A stretch of 51,863 nucleotides of DNA from Listeria rocourtiae FSL F6-920 (GTDB taxonomy: Bacteria; Bacillota; Bacilli; Lactobacillales; Listeriaceae): positions 1 through 51,863 of the forward strand of contig NZ_AODK01000034.1 in NCBI RefSeq assembly GCF_000525975.1. The letters run 5' to 3'. The first letter of the stretch is position 1, and each line of letters starts with the position of its first letter. Below the pieces are notes generated by a model. The model was not told where the DNA came from. It was given only the letters and a program-made list of their open reading frames with translations, and searched no databases. Positions 1 to 9,226 of the stretch are shown piece after piece. The position numbers and the translations under genes are program-made.

Positions 1-1343
1 AACGCCGATACAGTGCCCATCCAATCCACATCTGTTGCTTTGGCACCCGCTGTGGCATGCAGATCACTCGCTTGTAAAACTGGCGCCTCAAACATTCGGA
101 TTTTAGCAGTAGCTTCTTCGCTTGTTAACGTCAGTGCTTCCAGTTCTGTTTGTGCAGTGGCTGGAATTTCCAAATATTTATTCTTCAGGTACGATTGATA
201 ATCGGCATCTTCTTTTAGCTCTGCCGTTACCTTCAGGACATAACTGTTTGTATAAAAATTGGAATTTTTAAGCGCGGCTGCTGTCGCGGTTGCGTTTACT
301 GTATTCGTAGCCTGATCGATAGTAATGTTAAATAAGGATGTTGCATCTTTCCCTGATATATCTGTCATTTGGGCCGTTTTTATATCCAAAATAGGCTCTA
401 GTGTATTCTTCATTACCAACTTTTTCTCTACGTCCTCTGTGTCGCGATATGGTACTTCTTGAATCGTCGTGTACTCTACTTGATTATCCTCCAGATTAGA
501 GGTTGCCTCATCTGCAAGGAATTGCGGTTTGGGAACCTCGATAGGTACAAGCGACTTACCAATATAGCCCATGACACTAGTTCCAGTGGCTCGCGGTGCC
601 ATAATGATATGATCTGTCGGCCCATAGATGAAGGATCCCCAGCTCTCCTTAACTGTTTCATCGCTTGCAACACCAGCAGATGTGATGGAAGTCGATGTGT
701 CATCATCACTATAATTCAGCGTACTTTTTTCCATGACATAAATATTTTTTAATTGGCTTTCTTTAAAAATTTTCAAACTTTCTGCATTATCTATATCTGT
801 ATAGGTGAAAAATCCAGATACATGGATAGGTTGCTTGGTTTCGTGGTCTAAATACTGAATTTTAACAACTGGATCCGACGTTGTTCCTGTGTTAGTGAAC
901 CTCAGGAAATTACTTGACGTGTGCCCCACTGTGATTGGTGATGTTAATTCAAGCGGGATAAGTCGAAGGTCCACCCATCTAGAATTATACATCCCCACTT
1001 TTGTTGCCTCCATGTAGGTATTTTCCACGCCCTTAGTTACATTGCTTGGTTGAAAAATAATATCATTCGCTGGTAGTGCCTTTGCTACACCACTAACTAC
1101 ATAGTTTACTTGAGTATCCGATGTATACCTTGGGAAAAAAGAGTATTCGTTCGGAATGAAAAGGAGTGGGTCTTTGTTAGTTGGAACCTTGATGGAGTAG
1201 GGACTGTCAATAAGTTTCCCACTACTAGCTAGTCTACTCTCTAAAGCCGTGCTTGTGTTTTCAATGGCTTGTACTTGATTGGGTGATACTAGTGAACTCA
1301 TCCCCAGACAAAAAACAATGACAGGGACTGCAACTTTATTCAT
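1..1343 (-). CDS. Secreted surface adhesin with isopeptide-type domain, 5' part only
   Basis: The reading frame is open from an ATG at 1343 to the left edge of the window, about 447 residues, so the C-terminus and any anchor are missing. Residues 1-28 look like a signal peptide: MNK, a hydrophobic core, then a polar stretch ending near VQA. Residues ~40-240 resemble the N-terminal adhesive region of Gram-positive surface proteins, with a FFTYTDIDNAESL motif. From about residue 300 the frame reads like an isopeptide-forming fimbrial/adhesin domain (DISGKDATSLFNI, then NTVNATATAAAL and a Y.LKVTAELK strand). Family placement is by pattern recognition only. An AT-rich leader of about 190 bp separates it from the decarboxylase gene. 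Confidence 0.75.
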   Translation of the reverse strand, partial: MNKVAVPVIVFCLGMSSLVSPNQVQAIENTSTALESRLASSGKLIDSPYSIKVPTNKDPLLFIPNEYSFFPRYTSDTQVNYVVSGVAKALPANDIIFQPSNVTKGVENTYMEATKVGMYNSRWVDLRLIPLELTSPITVGHTSSNFLRFTNTGTTSDPVVKIQYLDHETKQPIHVSGFFTYTDIDNAESLKIFKESQLKNIYVMEKSTLNYSDDDTSTSITSAGVASDETVKESWGSFIYGPTDHIIMAPRATGTSVMGYIGKSLVPIEVPKPQFLADEATSNLEDNQVEYTTIQEVPYRDTEDVEKKLVMKNTLEPILDIKTAQMTDISGKDATSLFNITIDQATNTVNATATAAALKNSNFYTNSYVLKVTAELKEDADYQSYLKNKYLEIPATAQTELEALTLTSEEATAKIRMFEAPVLQASDLHATAGAKATDVDWMGTVSA

Positions 1344-1533
1344 GTTTTGTTTTCCTCTTTTCTTTTAATCTTTTAGGTTACTTATTAAGTTTCCCTTAGA
1401 TTCTACTATAATAGATAGAGGGAATAACGTGAATACCTTGTTTTGGTGTTTAGAGCGATTTGATGTGAAGATTTTGTGAACAATGAGCAAATAAGAGCTC
1501 TTTTAATATATCACAAGGAAAGCCCCCTATTCG

Positions 1534-2898
1534 CTACATAAAAATTCGTAGCTTATCTTTATGCAATTGTTCACCGCCCTGATAATGATATTGCTTGATA
1601 GTACTCACCGCTTCAATATGTTGTTTTGTAATTTGCTCACCAACAAGAAGAATAGGAATCCCTGGCGGATACGGGATAACCATTTCTGCTGCTATTTTAC
1701 CAATCGAGTTTTCAAAAGTTTCAAAGCAACTTTGACCAGTTGCACCGTTAGCTGGGAGTCGCGTTATTGAAGGGATTTCTATTTTAATTGATTTGGGTAT
1801 CTCATCGAATAGAGAGGTATCCCACGTTATTAATTTCCTAGGAGTAGAGAACTCCATACCATTTTTGATTAGCGGCAAAGTCAATAGCACTTGTTTGGCA
1901 TCCGCCAGCTCTGAAAAATATCCTTCGTTTTCTAATACTTCTTGTAGCGCGAAGCCTGATAAGCGATTTTTTTGAACAATGAGTTTAATAGGATCATCCG
2001 GTGTAATGACAGTCAGTCCGCTACGCTCTAACCATACTTGCCAACTTGCACGCATTTTTAGAAACGCTTTGGTATCTTGTTCTCCATAATTCGCCACATA
2101 ATGACGGGCATAATCGAGCGATGCCATTATTAAATAGGATGGGCTACTGGACTGTAGCACTTGCAAATAGCGCGGAATTCCTGCTAGCTCCTCCCGCCAT
2201 TTTGGTATATGTAAATAAGATCCCATCGTTAGTGCAGGAAGTGTTTTATGCGCAGAATGGACGACAATATCCGCACCAAGTTCAATCGCAGAAGTTGGAA
2301 AAAGAAGCGAATCCGTTTGAAAATGGGCACCATGTGCTTCGTCCACCAGTACTAGTGCGCCAAATTCTCGACATATCTTGATGCATTCTGCCAAGTCAAA
2401 ACCGAAACCATAATAACTAGGATAAGTAAAAATAACTGCGCGAACCTTCTCTATTTGTAAAGCTTCACGCAATAATGACACTTCAACTCCATTCGCCGTT
2501 CCCGTTTGTTCTTCTTTTCGCGTTGCTAAATAAATCGCATGGACTCCTGCTAAATCCAACGCATGCATCACCGATTTATGACAATCCCGTGATACTATCA
2601 CTGTATCTCCTCGTTTGCAAGTTCCCAAAATCATCGCCAAGTTTCCAACTGTTGAGCCATTCACCAACATATAACTGCGTTCAGTGTTGTAGCACTCCGC
2701 AAGTAATTGTTGCGCCTCCAATATAGAACCTTCTGGGTGATGCAGATCATCCAGTCCTGAAATTTCAGTAAGATCATGTTGCAAAACTTCACGGTATTTC
2801 CCGGGAAATAATAACCCATTTTTATGTCCTGGAACATGTAAAGAAGTTTTCCCTATATGCAGTTTCAACGCATCCACTATTGGCATCTTATTTTGCAT
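1534..2898 (-). CDS. Orn/Lys/Arg decarboxylase family protein (YaaO-like), PLP-dependent
   Basis: A 454-residue fold-type I PLP enzyme of the short Gram-positive Orn/Lys/Arg decarboxylase group (B. subtilis YaaO type), predicted cytoplasmic. The PLP-lysine motif SAHK is at residues 215-218 and the cofactor-aspartate motif VDEAHG at 185-190. The N-terminal SLHVPGHKNG motif is typical of the family. The ATG at 2898 follows a good ribosome site (ggaggga). The substrate (arginine, lysine or another amino acid) cannot be told from sequence. The gene is divergent from dhaK, with about 107 bp between the two starts, an arrangement I also recall from Listeria monocytogenes. Confidence 0.9.
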   Translation of the reverse strand: MQNKMPIVDALKLHIGKTSLHVPGHKNGLLFPGKYREVLQHDLTEISGLDDLHHPEGSILEAQQLLAECYNTERSYMLVNGSTVGNLAMILGTCKRGDTVIVSRDCHKSVMHALDLAGVHAIYLATRKEEQTGTANGVEVSLLREALQIEKVRAVIFTYPSYYGFGFDLAECIKICREFGALVLVDEAHGAHFQTDSLLFPTSAIELGADIVVHSAHKTLPALTMGSYLHIPKWREELAGIPRYLQVLQSSSPSYLIMASLDYARHYVANYGEQDTKAFLKMRASWQVWLERSGLTVITPDDPIKLIVQKNRLSGFALQEVLENEGYFSELADAKQVLLTLPLIKNGMEFSTPRKLITWDTSLFDEIPKSIKIEIPSITRLPANGATGQSCFETFENSIGKIAAEMVIPYPPGIPILLVGEQITKQHIEAVSTIKQYHYQGGEQLHKDKLRIFM

Positions 2899-3005
2899 CT
2901 AAATCCCTCCAACCTTATACTATTCATTGTATCATAAACGTTTAATCTCCCACCATCAGGGAAATTTAATATATAGTAACTAAAAGCAAGGAGGAGACAG
3001 CAAAA

Positions 3006-3998
3006 ATGAAAAAGATTCTAAATGAAGTGAACCAAGCCGTGGAGCAAATGGTGGAGGGCTTCGTCAAAGCGCATCATGATCTTGTTTATCGCGTAGAAGG
3101 AACACGTGTCATTGCTCGCCGTGACAAGCGTCCTGGCAAAGTTGGGCTTGTCAGCGGCGGCGGTTCTGGACATGAACCTGCACATGCCGGCTATGTTGGT
3201 AAAGGAATGCTCAGCGTAGCGGTTTGTGGAGATGTTTTTACATCACCAACTCCCGATCAAATTTTAGAAGGAATAAAAGCAGCGAATCAAGGGGAAGGTG
3301 TACTTCTCATTGTAAAAAATTATACAGGTGATGTGATGAATTTCGAAATGGCGGCAGAACTGGCGGAAGCCGAAGATATTAGTGTCGTGTCTGTGCTCGT
3401 CAATGATGATATCGCAGTGGAGGATAGTTCATTTACAGTTGGGCGACGCGGTGTTGCAGGCACCGTGCTTGTTCACAAAATCGTTGGTGCAGCAGCAGAA
3501 GCTGGTGCGTCACTGTCTGAACTCCAAGCTCTCGGTGAAAAAGTCGTGGCTTCTGTCAAATCGATTGGTGCCGCTTTATCCGCTGGGACGGTTCCCGAAG
3601 TTGGGCATCGTGGGTTTGAATTGCCGGATAATGAGATTGAAGTCGGCGTTGGTATTCATGGTGAGCCTGGTTCTAGCCGTGAACAAGTGATGACTTCTCA
3701 TGAACTAGCAAACTTACTTTTTGCTCGCATTAACGCGGAACTCATTCTCGGATCAGATGACAAAATCGCCGTTCTTATAAATGGTATGGGCGCGACACCA
3801 CTTATGGAACAGTATATTTTTGCTAATGACGTGCATAAAATCATTGCTGCACATGGGATTCCTGTTGTAAAAACGTTCGTTGGTGACTTTATGACATCAC
3901 TTGATATGAACGGTCTATCCTTGACAATTTTGAAACTAAGCGACGAAAAATGGCTTGATATGTTGAACTATCCAGTTGTTACCACTTCGTGGGAATAG
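3006..3998 (+). CDS. dhaK: Dihydroxyacetone kinase subunit DhaK
   Basis: The substrate-binding subunit of the PTS-dependent dihydroxyacetone kinase, 330 residues, the normal length. The family motif SGGGSGHEPAHAGYVG starts at residue 50. His218 in GVGIHGEPG is the residue that binds dihydroxyacetone covalently as a hemiaminal in characterised DhaK. The start follows aaggagg. It is the first gene of dhaK-dhaL-dhaM, which turns dihydroxyacetone into the glycolytic intermediate DHAP using PEP-derived phosphate rather than ATP. Confidence 0.97.
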   Translation: MKKILNEVNQAVEQMVEGFVKAHHDLVYRVEGTRVIARRDKRPGKVGLVSGGGSGHEPAHAGYVGKGMLSVAVCGDVFTSPTPDQILEGIKAANQGEGVLLIVKNYTGDVMNFEMAAELAEAEDISVVSVLVNDDIAVEDSSFTVGRRGVAGTVLVHKIVGAAAEAGASLSELQALGEKVVASVKSIGAALSAGTVPEVGHRGFELPDNEIEVGVGIHGEPGSSREQVMTSHELANLLFARINAELILGSDDKIAVLINGMGATPLMEQYIFANDVHKIIAAHGIPVVKTFVGDFMTSLDMNGLSLTILKLSDEKWLDMLNYPVVTTSWE

Positions 3999-4009
3999 GA
4001 GGGATTTCG

Positions 4010-4609
4010 ATGATTTATGATACAAAATGGGCGATTCGGTGGCTGATAGATTTCAGTAATCGTGTCATCAAAAATAAACAATGGCTCAGCGATTTGGATC
4101 AAGCGATTGGCGATGGAGATCATGGTATCAACATGGCTCGTGGTCTCACCGAACTGCAAAAAGCGCTAACTGAAAAAGAGCCAACCAGCGTAAAAGAAAC
4201 GTTCAAAATGGCTGGCATGACAATACTTAGCAAAGTTGGTGGAGCTTCGGGCCCACTTTATGGCAGTGCTTTTCTCGCGATGAGCAAGGCTTCCGATACA
4301 GAAACACTAACCGAAGCCGAACTGATTGAAGCACTTGAAGCTGGACTTGCTGGGATTGAGCACCGCGGCAAGTCTCATGCTGGTGAAAAAACGATGATTG
4401 ATGTTTGGGAACCGGTTATCCATGCATTGCGCCAAGACGAATTGACCGGTGATGTCATCGAAGCCGCCCTCCAAAAAACGAAAGATTTAAAAGCAACAAA
4501 AGGCCGTGCTGCGTATCTTGGTGAACGCTCAATTGGCCATCTCGATCCAGGCGCATACTCATCTGCACTACTTTTCCAAGCTCTGCTTACTCAGGAGGGA
4601 ATCAACTAA
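4010..4609 (+). CDS. dhaL: Dihydroxyacetone kinase subunit DhaL (ADP-binding)
   Basis: The nucleotide-carrying subunit of the DhaKLM complex, 199 residues. It holds ADP as a fixed cofactor that is rephosphorylated by DhaM and passes phosphate to dihydroxyacetone on DhaK. The Mg-ADP motif DQAIGDGDHG is at residues 30-39, and GGASGPLYGSAF follows near residue 80. I take the ATG at 4010 because aggaggg sits 7 nt upstream; an in-frame ATG at 3989 overlaps dhaK and lacks a ribosome site. Its stop overlaps the dhaM start (TAATG), indicating translational coupling. Confidence 0.96.
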   Translation: MIYDTKWAIRWLIDFSNRVIKNKQWLSDLDQAIGDGDHGINMARGLTELQKALTEKEPTSVKETFKMAGMTILSKVGGASGPLYGSAFLAMSKASDTETLTEAELIEALEAGLAGIEHRGKSHAGEKTMIDVWEPVIHALRQDELTGDVIEAALQKTKDLKATKGRAAYLGERSIGHLDPGAYSSALLFQALLTQEGIN

Positions 4610-4983
4610 TGGTGAAAAAGTATGGCATTGTAATCATTTCGCATTCCGCAGATCTCGCGTACGGCATTCACCAAATTATTAAGGAAGTCGCACGTGACGT
4701 TGCAATCACGTATACTGGTGGCACTGATGATGGCAAAATCGGCACAAGTTTTGAGAAAGTGAGCACCGCTTTTGAAACTAATGAGGCTGATCACATTTAC
4801 GCTTTCTATGATCTTGGTAGCGCCAAAATAAACATTGAGACAATCATAGAAATATCTGACAAAGAAATCATTCTGTTTGATGTTCCCATTCTGGAGGGCG
4901 CCTATGCTACCGCTGCACAACTTCAAATGGATGAAAGTATCGCTGTCATTAATAAGAATTTAGAGACAATCATTGTAAAATAA
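4609..4983 (+). CDS. dhaM: PTS-dependent dihydroxyacetone kinase phosphotransferase DhaM
   Basis: A 124-residue single-domain DhaM related to the mannose-family EIIA. The phosphorylatable histidine is His12 in the IISHS motif, and a GGTDDGKIGTSFEKV segment follows near residue 38. It receives phosphate from HPr and recharges the ADP bound to DhaL. There is no fused HPr or EI domain, unlike the longer DhaM of E. coli, so it depends on the general PTS proteins. It is the last gene of the operon and is followed directly by a hairpin terminator. Confidence 0.95.
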   Translation: MVKKYGIVIISHSADLAYGIHQIIKEVARDVAITYTGGTDDGKIGTSFEKVSTAFETNEADHIYAFYDLGSAKINIETIIEISDKEIILFDVPILEGAYATAAQLQMDESIAVINKNLETIIVK

Positions 4984-4988
4984 AAAAT

Positions 4989-5025
4989 ACCTCGCGTGAG
5001 TATTACGCGGGGCATTTTTTATTTT
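4989..5025. terminator. Bidirectional terminator between dhaM and rpsN
   Basis: An 8-bp GC-rich stem (CCTCGCGT pairing ACGCGGGG, one G-T wobble) with a 7-nt loop, an A run on the left and a T run on the right. It lies between converging genes and can serve both. Confidence 0.8.
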
Positions 5026-5293
5026 ACCAACTTGCTTTCTTCACGCCAGGAATTTGTCCTTTATGTGCTAATTCACGAAATGTAATTCGCGACATCGCAA
5101 ACTTACGCATATAAGCACGGGGTCTACCATCTATTAAATCACGATTTTTATAGCGGATCGGATTTGAGTCTTTCGGTAGTTTATTCAACGCCTCTATGTC
5201 CCCATTTGCCTTTAGTGCTCGCCGTATATCAGCATATTGAGCAATTAGTTGACGCTGTTTTGCTGCCTTTGCTATTTTAGATTTTTTAGCCAT
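5024..5293 (-). CDS. rpsN: Alternative 30S ribosomal protein S14, zinc-free form
   Basis: An 89-residue S14 starting [15 protein letters not shown] and ending in the conserved [22 protein letters not shown] region. It has no cysteine at all, so it is the zinc-independent paralogue (RpsN2/YhzA type) that replaces zinc-ribbon S14 under zinc starvation. I chose the ATG at 5293 because gaggaggg lies just upstream; a longer in-frame start at 5338 has no support and runs through the Zur-like operator. It stands alone, not in a ribosomal operon, as expected for the stress copy. Confidence 0.95.
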   Translation of the reverse strand: MAKKSKIAKAAKQRQLIAQYADIRRALKANGDIEALNKLPKDSNPIRYKNRDLIDGRPRAYMRKFAMSRITFRELAHKGQIPGVKKASW

Positions 5294-5312
5294 CTTCTTC
5301 CCTCCTCTCTGT

Positions 5313-5333
5313 AAATAGTAATCATTACGATTT
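5313..5333 (-). promoter_or_regulatory. Zur operator upstream of rpsN
   Basis: A 21-bp near-palindrome on the minus strand, AAAT then CGTAATGATTAC then TATTT. From memory it differs by two bases from the Bacillus Zur box core TCGTAATNATTACGA with its A/T flanks. It sits 20 bp upstream of the rpsN start, where a bound Zur repressor would block expression when zinc is plentiful. Confidence 0.8.
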
Positions 5334-5387
5334 AACAAGTATACTCCTGCTAGCCGGATAAAGCAAGAAAAACTGAGCTTGACGAAA

Positions 5388-6255
5388 TTACTCAGCTTTT
5401 AAATTTTCCAAAAACTTAGTCGCTGCAATAGACATCGGGTGATTCTTTTTCCAAATCATACTTAATGATGCCTCTAGTTTCGGTTTTAAAGGAACAAATT
5501 TCAAATCTGTACCCACCGTATTAATTATTCCATTGATACAGAAAGCCGCTCCAATGCCTTGTTCCACCATCAATGACGCATTGTATAGCAGGTTATAGCT
5601 ACCCACAATATGAAGTTCTTCCAAACTATGCCCAAACCATTCAAAAATTTGCTGGCTTACCAGGCTTTGCTGAGAAATTAATAGCGGGATATCTATTAAA
5701 TCCTCTGGCAAAACAGCTTGCTTATGCGCTAAAAAATGATCACGCCTCACTAGCAATCCCCAAACATCTATTTGTGGCAGAGCAATATGATCGTATTTTT
5801 GCTTATTCGCTGGATTCACAATTACACCGAAGTCCAACAACCCATTATCTAGTTTTGCCATGACATCATCTGCATTTCCACTAAACAGACGAATTTTTAT
5901 ATCAGGGTACTGCTCCACCATATGCTTGGCTATTTTAGCTATTAATGACATTGCTCTTGTTTCGCCACCACCGATATAGACTTCCCCAGCAACTACTTCC
6001 TCTTTCTGTAAATTCAGCGTCGTCTTTTCCACTAAACTCAGTATCTCGCTAGCTTTACTTAATAAAAAAATACCTTCTTCTGTCAAACTAATTTCCCTGT
6101 TTCCTCGTTCAAAAAGTATAACGCCAAGTTCTTCTTCTAACTCTTTTAACTGCTTTGATAAAGTTGGTTGAGAAAGATGTAGGCTTTTCGCGGCTTTGCT
6201 AATGTTTTTTTCTCTCGCTACTGCTAAAAAAATACTTCAACACTCGAAATTCCAT
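5388..6255 (-). CDS. LysR-family transcriptional regulator, frameshifted near the N-terminus
   Basis: From the ATG at 6253-6255 the frame begins MEFRVLKYF and should run on as [36 protein letters not shown] and [15 protein letters not shown], a standard LysR winged helix. A run of seven A (6226-6232; T on the coding strand) holds one base too many; with six the frame is whole, about 289 residues. The rest (from ~6086 down) is a normal effector-binding domain. A TTG at 6086 would only give a protein without its DNA-binding helix. The gene is divergent from the acetyltransferase, its likely target. Confidence 0.88.
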
Positions 6256-6362
6256 AGGACCTCCCATAACTATTTATTATAACTAGATATATTTTATAAG
6301 TATTAGACATAGATAGTATACTGCCATACAATAATATTAACAAGTACTTAGGAGGGATTACA

Positions 6363-6926
6363 TTGAATAATACACTCAAGACCAGATTAAATAATCGTGA
6401 AATAAGCATATCAGATCCGATTTTTGAGGAGATTAATCACATTCAAATGGAGAATGAGGAGAGGCTCGTGCATTTAAATACTGAGTTTCACTCTAAACAA
6501 GAGCGCAATCAGATACTATCTACTATCATTGACGCAGAAGTAGACGAAACCGTTACAATATTGCCACCATTTCATACTGATTTTGGTAAACACATCACTC
6601 TTGGAAAACATATTTTTATCAATAGGAACGCCATGTTTGTTGATTTAGGTGGGATTACATTGGATGATCATGTTCTGATTGGGCCACGAGTGAATCTCAT
6701 TACCGTGGACCATTTGATTGAGCCTGAAAAACGCCGGGGCTTGAATACCAAGCCGATTCACGTTAAAAGAAATGCATGGATTGGTGCAGCAGCAACCATA
6801 TTACCCGGTGTGACAATCGGTGAGAATTCGATTATTGCAGCAGGTGCTATCGTGACAAAAGATGTTCCAGATAATGTGATTGTGGTCGGTTCACCAGCAA
6901 GAATAACGAATGAATTAAGTTTCTAA
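6363..6926 (+). CDS. Sugar O-acetyltransferase, left-handed beta-helix (maltose/galactoside type)
   Basis: A 187-residue acetyl-CoA-dependent transferase of the LacA/Maa/NodL group. An N-terminal helical segment is followed by hexapeptide-repeat turns, with [20 protein letters not shown] in mid-protein and the C-terminal pattern [28 protein letters not shown] split over the last 60 residues. The catalytic histidine is probably the one in VDHLIEP. The start is TTG at 6363 behind aggaggg. Its real sugar substrate is unknown; enzymes of this family often act broadly. It is transcribed away from the LysR gene. Confidence 0.88.
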   Translation: MNNTLKTRLNNREISISDPIFEEINHIQMENEERLVHLNTEFHSKQERNQILSTIIDAEVDETVTILPPFHTDFGKHITLGKHIFINRNAMFVDLGGITLDDHVLIGPRVNLITVDHLIEPEKRRGLNTKPIHVKRNAWIGAAATILPGVTIGENSIIAAGAIVTKDVPDNVIVVGSPARITNELSF

Positions 6927-6931
6927 GCATA

Positions 6932-6973
6932 AAAAATAGGCGTGTCGTAACTAGCACTTACAAACACGCCTAA
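6932..6973 (-). terminator. Hairpin terminator reading leftward
   Basis: A 9-bp perfect stem TAGGCGTGT/ACACGCCTA with an 18-nt loop. On the minus strand it is followed by a run of six T. It can end transcripts coming from the hydrolase gene to its right; its stem may also protect the acetyltransferase mRNA. Confidence 0.6.
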
Positions 6974-6988
6974 TTGGGATGAGACCCT

Positions 6989-7025
6989 ATAAATAAGCTG
7001 CACACATAAAAAGACTTATTTATAA
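6989..7025. repeat. Short inverted repeat in a convergent gap
   Basis: A perfect 10-bp inverted repeat, TATAAATAAG at 6989-6998 and CTTATTTATA at 7016-7025, with a 17-nt loop. It is AT-rich and has no clear T tract. It lies between the converging acetyltransferase and hydrolase genes; its function is unclear. Confidence 0.5.
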
Positions 7026-7125
7026 AGTCAACTCCATTCTACCTTATTTTTTGGTGGCAGTCAAAAATTTATCAGAAAATACTTTTTTATTCAATTTAAC
7101 TATTATTATAGTCTAAATGGCTTTT

Positions 7126-7999
7126 TTAGTTATTTTCCTCAAGGAATGGTTTGATTTTACGATCCACACCGATATTCGCATGAAGCCAACTGTGCTGCGC
7201 GAAACGACCTGTAAACATTGCTTCTTGATACACATTATTGCTGAAAATAAAAGCCGCAACTTTTTGCACTATCAACCGCAACTGGGCCATCACTGCGACT
7301 GCCATCATCCAGATCTCCGATAATATTTAAAACCTGCAAATTAGATGGGATTTTATCTTTTCGCTCCATCATTTCTTTAAAATAGGCTGACTCTTTTTTT
7401 GGCCCAGTGGGGGTCAAATCATATGGTGTTTTCCCATCACTAGACACTGCAGAACCGTTAAATGGTGTACCAATAGCCGTAAATTTATCCACTTTCGGAT
7501 AATTGTCTGCCTGATAATTATATTTTTGTAGGAAATTAACGAACGTCAAACCACCGTAGGAATGCGCAACAATGTCCACCTTTTCAATACCATAGTCTGT
7601 TTTTAACATGTCCATTGCCTTGGAAAACCAAGTGGCATTATTCGGTATAATCGAGCGCGGATTCTCAAAATTAACGCGAATCATCGGTCGCTTCATCCCC
7701 TTATCATAGACACCAGACACTTCAATATCCCCATTTTCGCGAACGAGCAAAGTCAACGAACGCGTCGCAAAATTAGTCGCGCTATACCGAACCGTCGTTG
7801 TGAAAAATGTCCAATTTGAGCCATCAAACCCATGAATAAACACAATCGGCTCATCATCCGAACTCGTCGAACTAGAAATATTCAACGCCTGCTTCACGCG
7901 AAAACCTAGCGGATCAAATAGCGTCGTTCGAAAAGTCATAAACAAAAGCACCACGACAAGTACTATCGCGCCAATCATCATACCCCGTTTTTTCTTCAT
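7126..7999 (-). CDS. Membrane-anchored alpha/beta hydrolase (DUF915 type), frameshifted
   Basis: A lipase/esterase-like protein exported through an N-terminal hydrophobic anchor (MKKKRGMMIGAIVLVVVLLF). FIHGFDGSNWTF carries the oxyanion region, and AHSYGG is the nucleophile elbow with the catalytic serine. A single extra base in the T run at 7261-7265 sends the frame into a stop at 7235; with one base fewer it continues as KVAAFIFSNN through FTGRFAQHSWLHANIGVDRKIKPFL to 7126, about 290 residues. That continuation carries the HSWLH segment with the likely catalytic histidine. The ATG at 7999 has GGAG at a good distance. The substrate is unknown. Confidence 0.85.
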
Positions 8000-8017
8000 T
8001 TCCACACTCCATTAACT

Positions 8018-8051
8018 ACAAAACTAGAGACCACAACCATGATCTCTAGTC
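8018..8051 (-). terminator. Terminator downstream of yaaL
   Basis: An 8-bp stem ACTAGAGA/TCTCTAGT (8023-8030 with 8043-8050), followed on the minus strand by TTTTG. It probably ends the dnaX-yaaK-recR-yaaL transcript. Confidence 0.6.
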
Positions 8052-8056
8052 CTATT

Positions 8057-8317
8057 TTATTTCGGCGAGTTTCTTAAGTTCCGATGCTTTGCTTCACGAA
8101 AAAGGTAAAAATACTTAGCTGCTGCTTTTTTTAATTCATATTCCGTTTCTTGGTTATAACCAAAGCTTTTACGTGTAATGTCTCGCTGCTGATTCCATTT
8201 TTCTTGGGCAACTTCCATTAGTTCAACCAAATAAGCGTCATATGATTTATGCATTTTTCCAATCTTTTGCTTCTTTTTACTAGGAGATTTCGCATTTTTG
8301 TCGCTTCTTGTTTCCAT
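8057..8317 (-). CDS. yaaL: DUF2508 family protein YaaL
   Basis: An 86-residue, strongly charged cytoplasmic protein: a basic N-terminal tail, then a helical region (AYLVELMEVAQEKWNQQR, later ELKKAAAKYFYLFREAKHR). Size, composition and position just after recR match YaaL of Bacillus and Listeria. The start at 8317 follows gaggtga. Its function is not known. Confidence 0.85.
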   Translation of the reverse strand: METRSDKNAKSPSKKKQKIGKMHKSYDAYLVELMEVAQEKWNQQRDITRKSFGYNQETEYELKKAAAKYFYLFREAKHRNLRNSPK

Positions 8318-8334
8318 TTTCGCTCACCTCATTT

Positions 8335-8932
8335 TTAAATTTCGCGTCGACCTTCCAAAGCTTTGGATAGCGTTACTTCATCTGCGTATTCTAAATCGCC
8401 ACCAACTGGTAGTCCATGCGCAATTCGCGTCACTTTAATGCCTGACGGTTTTAACAGCCTTGAAATATACATCGCGGTTGCTTCACCCTCGACATTCGGA
8501 TTAGTCGCTAAAACCACTTCTTGAATCATATCATCTTGTAATCGTTTCAGCAGATCAGGGATGTTAATATCTTCTGGGCCAATCCCATCCATCGGCGAAA
8601 TCGTACCATGGAGCACATGATACAAGCCCCGGAAATCACGCATTTTTTCCATCGCGATTACATCTTTTGCCTCTTGCACGACACAGATAATACTGCGATC
8701 ACGTGACATGTCTCCACAAATATAACATGGGTCTTTATCCGTAATATGACCACAAACAGAGCAAAAACTCAAATTACGTTTTGCATCCACAAGCGCCTTC
8801 GCAAAATCAAGCACATCTTCTTCTTTCATGTCTAAAGTAAAAAAAAGCCAGCCGTGCCGCCGTTTTCGGTCCGATTCCTGGCAATTTCATAAAGCTATCC
8901 ATCAGCTTAGTTATGGGTTCCGGATAATGCAT
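8335..8932 (-). CDS. recR: Recombination mediator RecR, frameshifted
   Basis: RecR helps load RecA in the RecFOR recombinational repair route. From the ATG at 8932 (ribosome site aaggaggag) the frame reads [31 protein letters not shown], a helix-hairpin-helix start, here broken by an eight-base A run at 8839-8846. With seven it continues [16 protein letters not shown] to the normal 198 residues. Downstream are the four-cysteine zinc motif (CSVC...CYIC) and the Toprim segment ([12 protein letters not shown]). A downstream ATG near 8829 would give a protein lacking the DNA-binding hairpin, so an assembly error is the likeliest reading. Confidence 0.93.
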
Positions 8933-9010
8933 AAGCTCCTCCTTTACTTTTATTCTTTTGAGGTAAGCCTCTACATTCAGCTAACAACAAATCTAGCGAG
9001 AGCGTCTATA

Positions 9011-9136
9011 TTCAGGAGATTTAGTTGGTAGCAGGGAAGAGTTTTATATCCTAACCACACGAGAAGTTAAGCGAAACTGCTTTTTATGTAGCAGAACCGC
9101 ACAGATATACGATATCCTTGTTCTAAATCTCCTGAA
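9011..9136. mobile_element. MITE-like element or long inverted repeat between yaaK and recR
   Basis: Perfect 14-bp terminal inverted repeats, TTCAGGAGATTTAG at 9011-9024 and CTAAATCTCCTGAA at 9123-9136, bound a 98-bp interior with no open frame. It sits in a gap of about 290 bp between two genes that normally lie close together, suggesting insertion of a small non-autonomous element. No clear target duplication is seen beyond short AT-rich flanks. A regulatory RNA stem is the alternative. Confidence 0.45.
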
Positions 9137-9226
9137 ATAATGCCTATTTACTATGCTCCTTGGCATATTGATACACATCAGATAGCCACAATTGTCACCG
9201 ATTTATACTTTGTATGAACTAGCTAA

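Noticed and set aside
1534-2898. Naming the decarboxylase as lysine- or arginine-specific
   Set aside because: The short YaaO-like group cannot be assigned a substrate by motif; only the family call is supported.
5388-6086. A short LysR-like protein starting at TTG 6086
   Set aside because: It would lack the DNA-binding helix, and the missing N-terminus is present upstream in the next frame.
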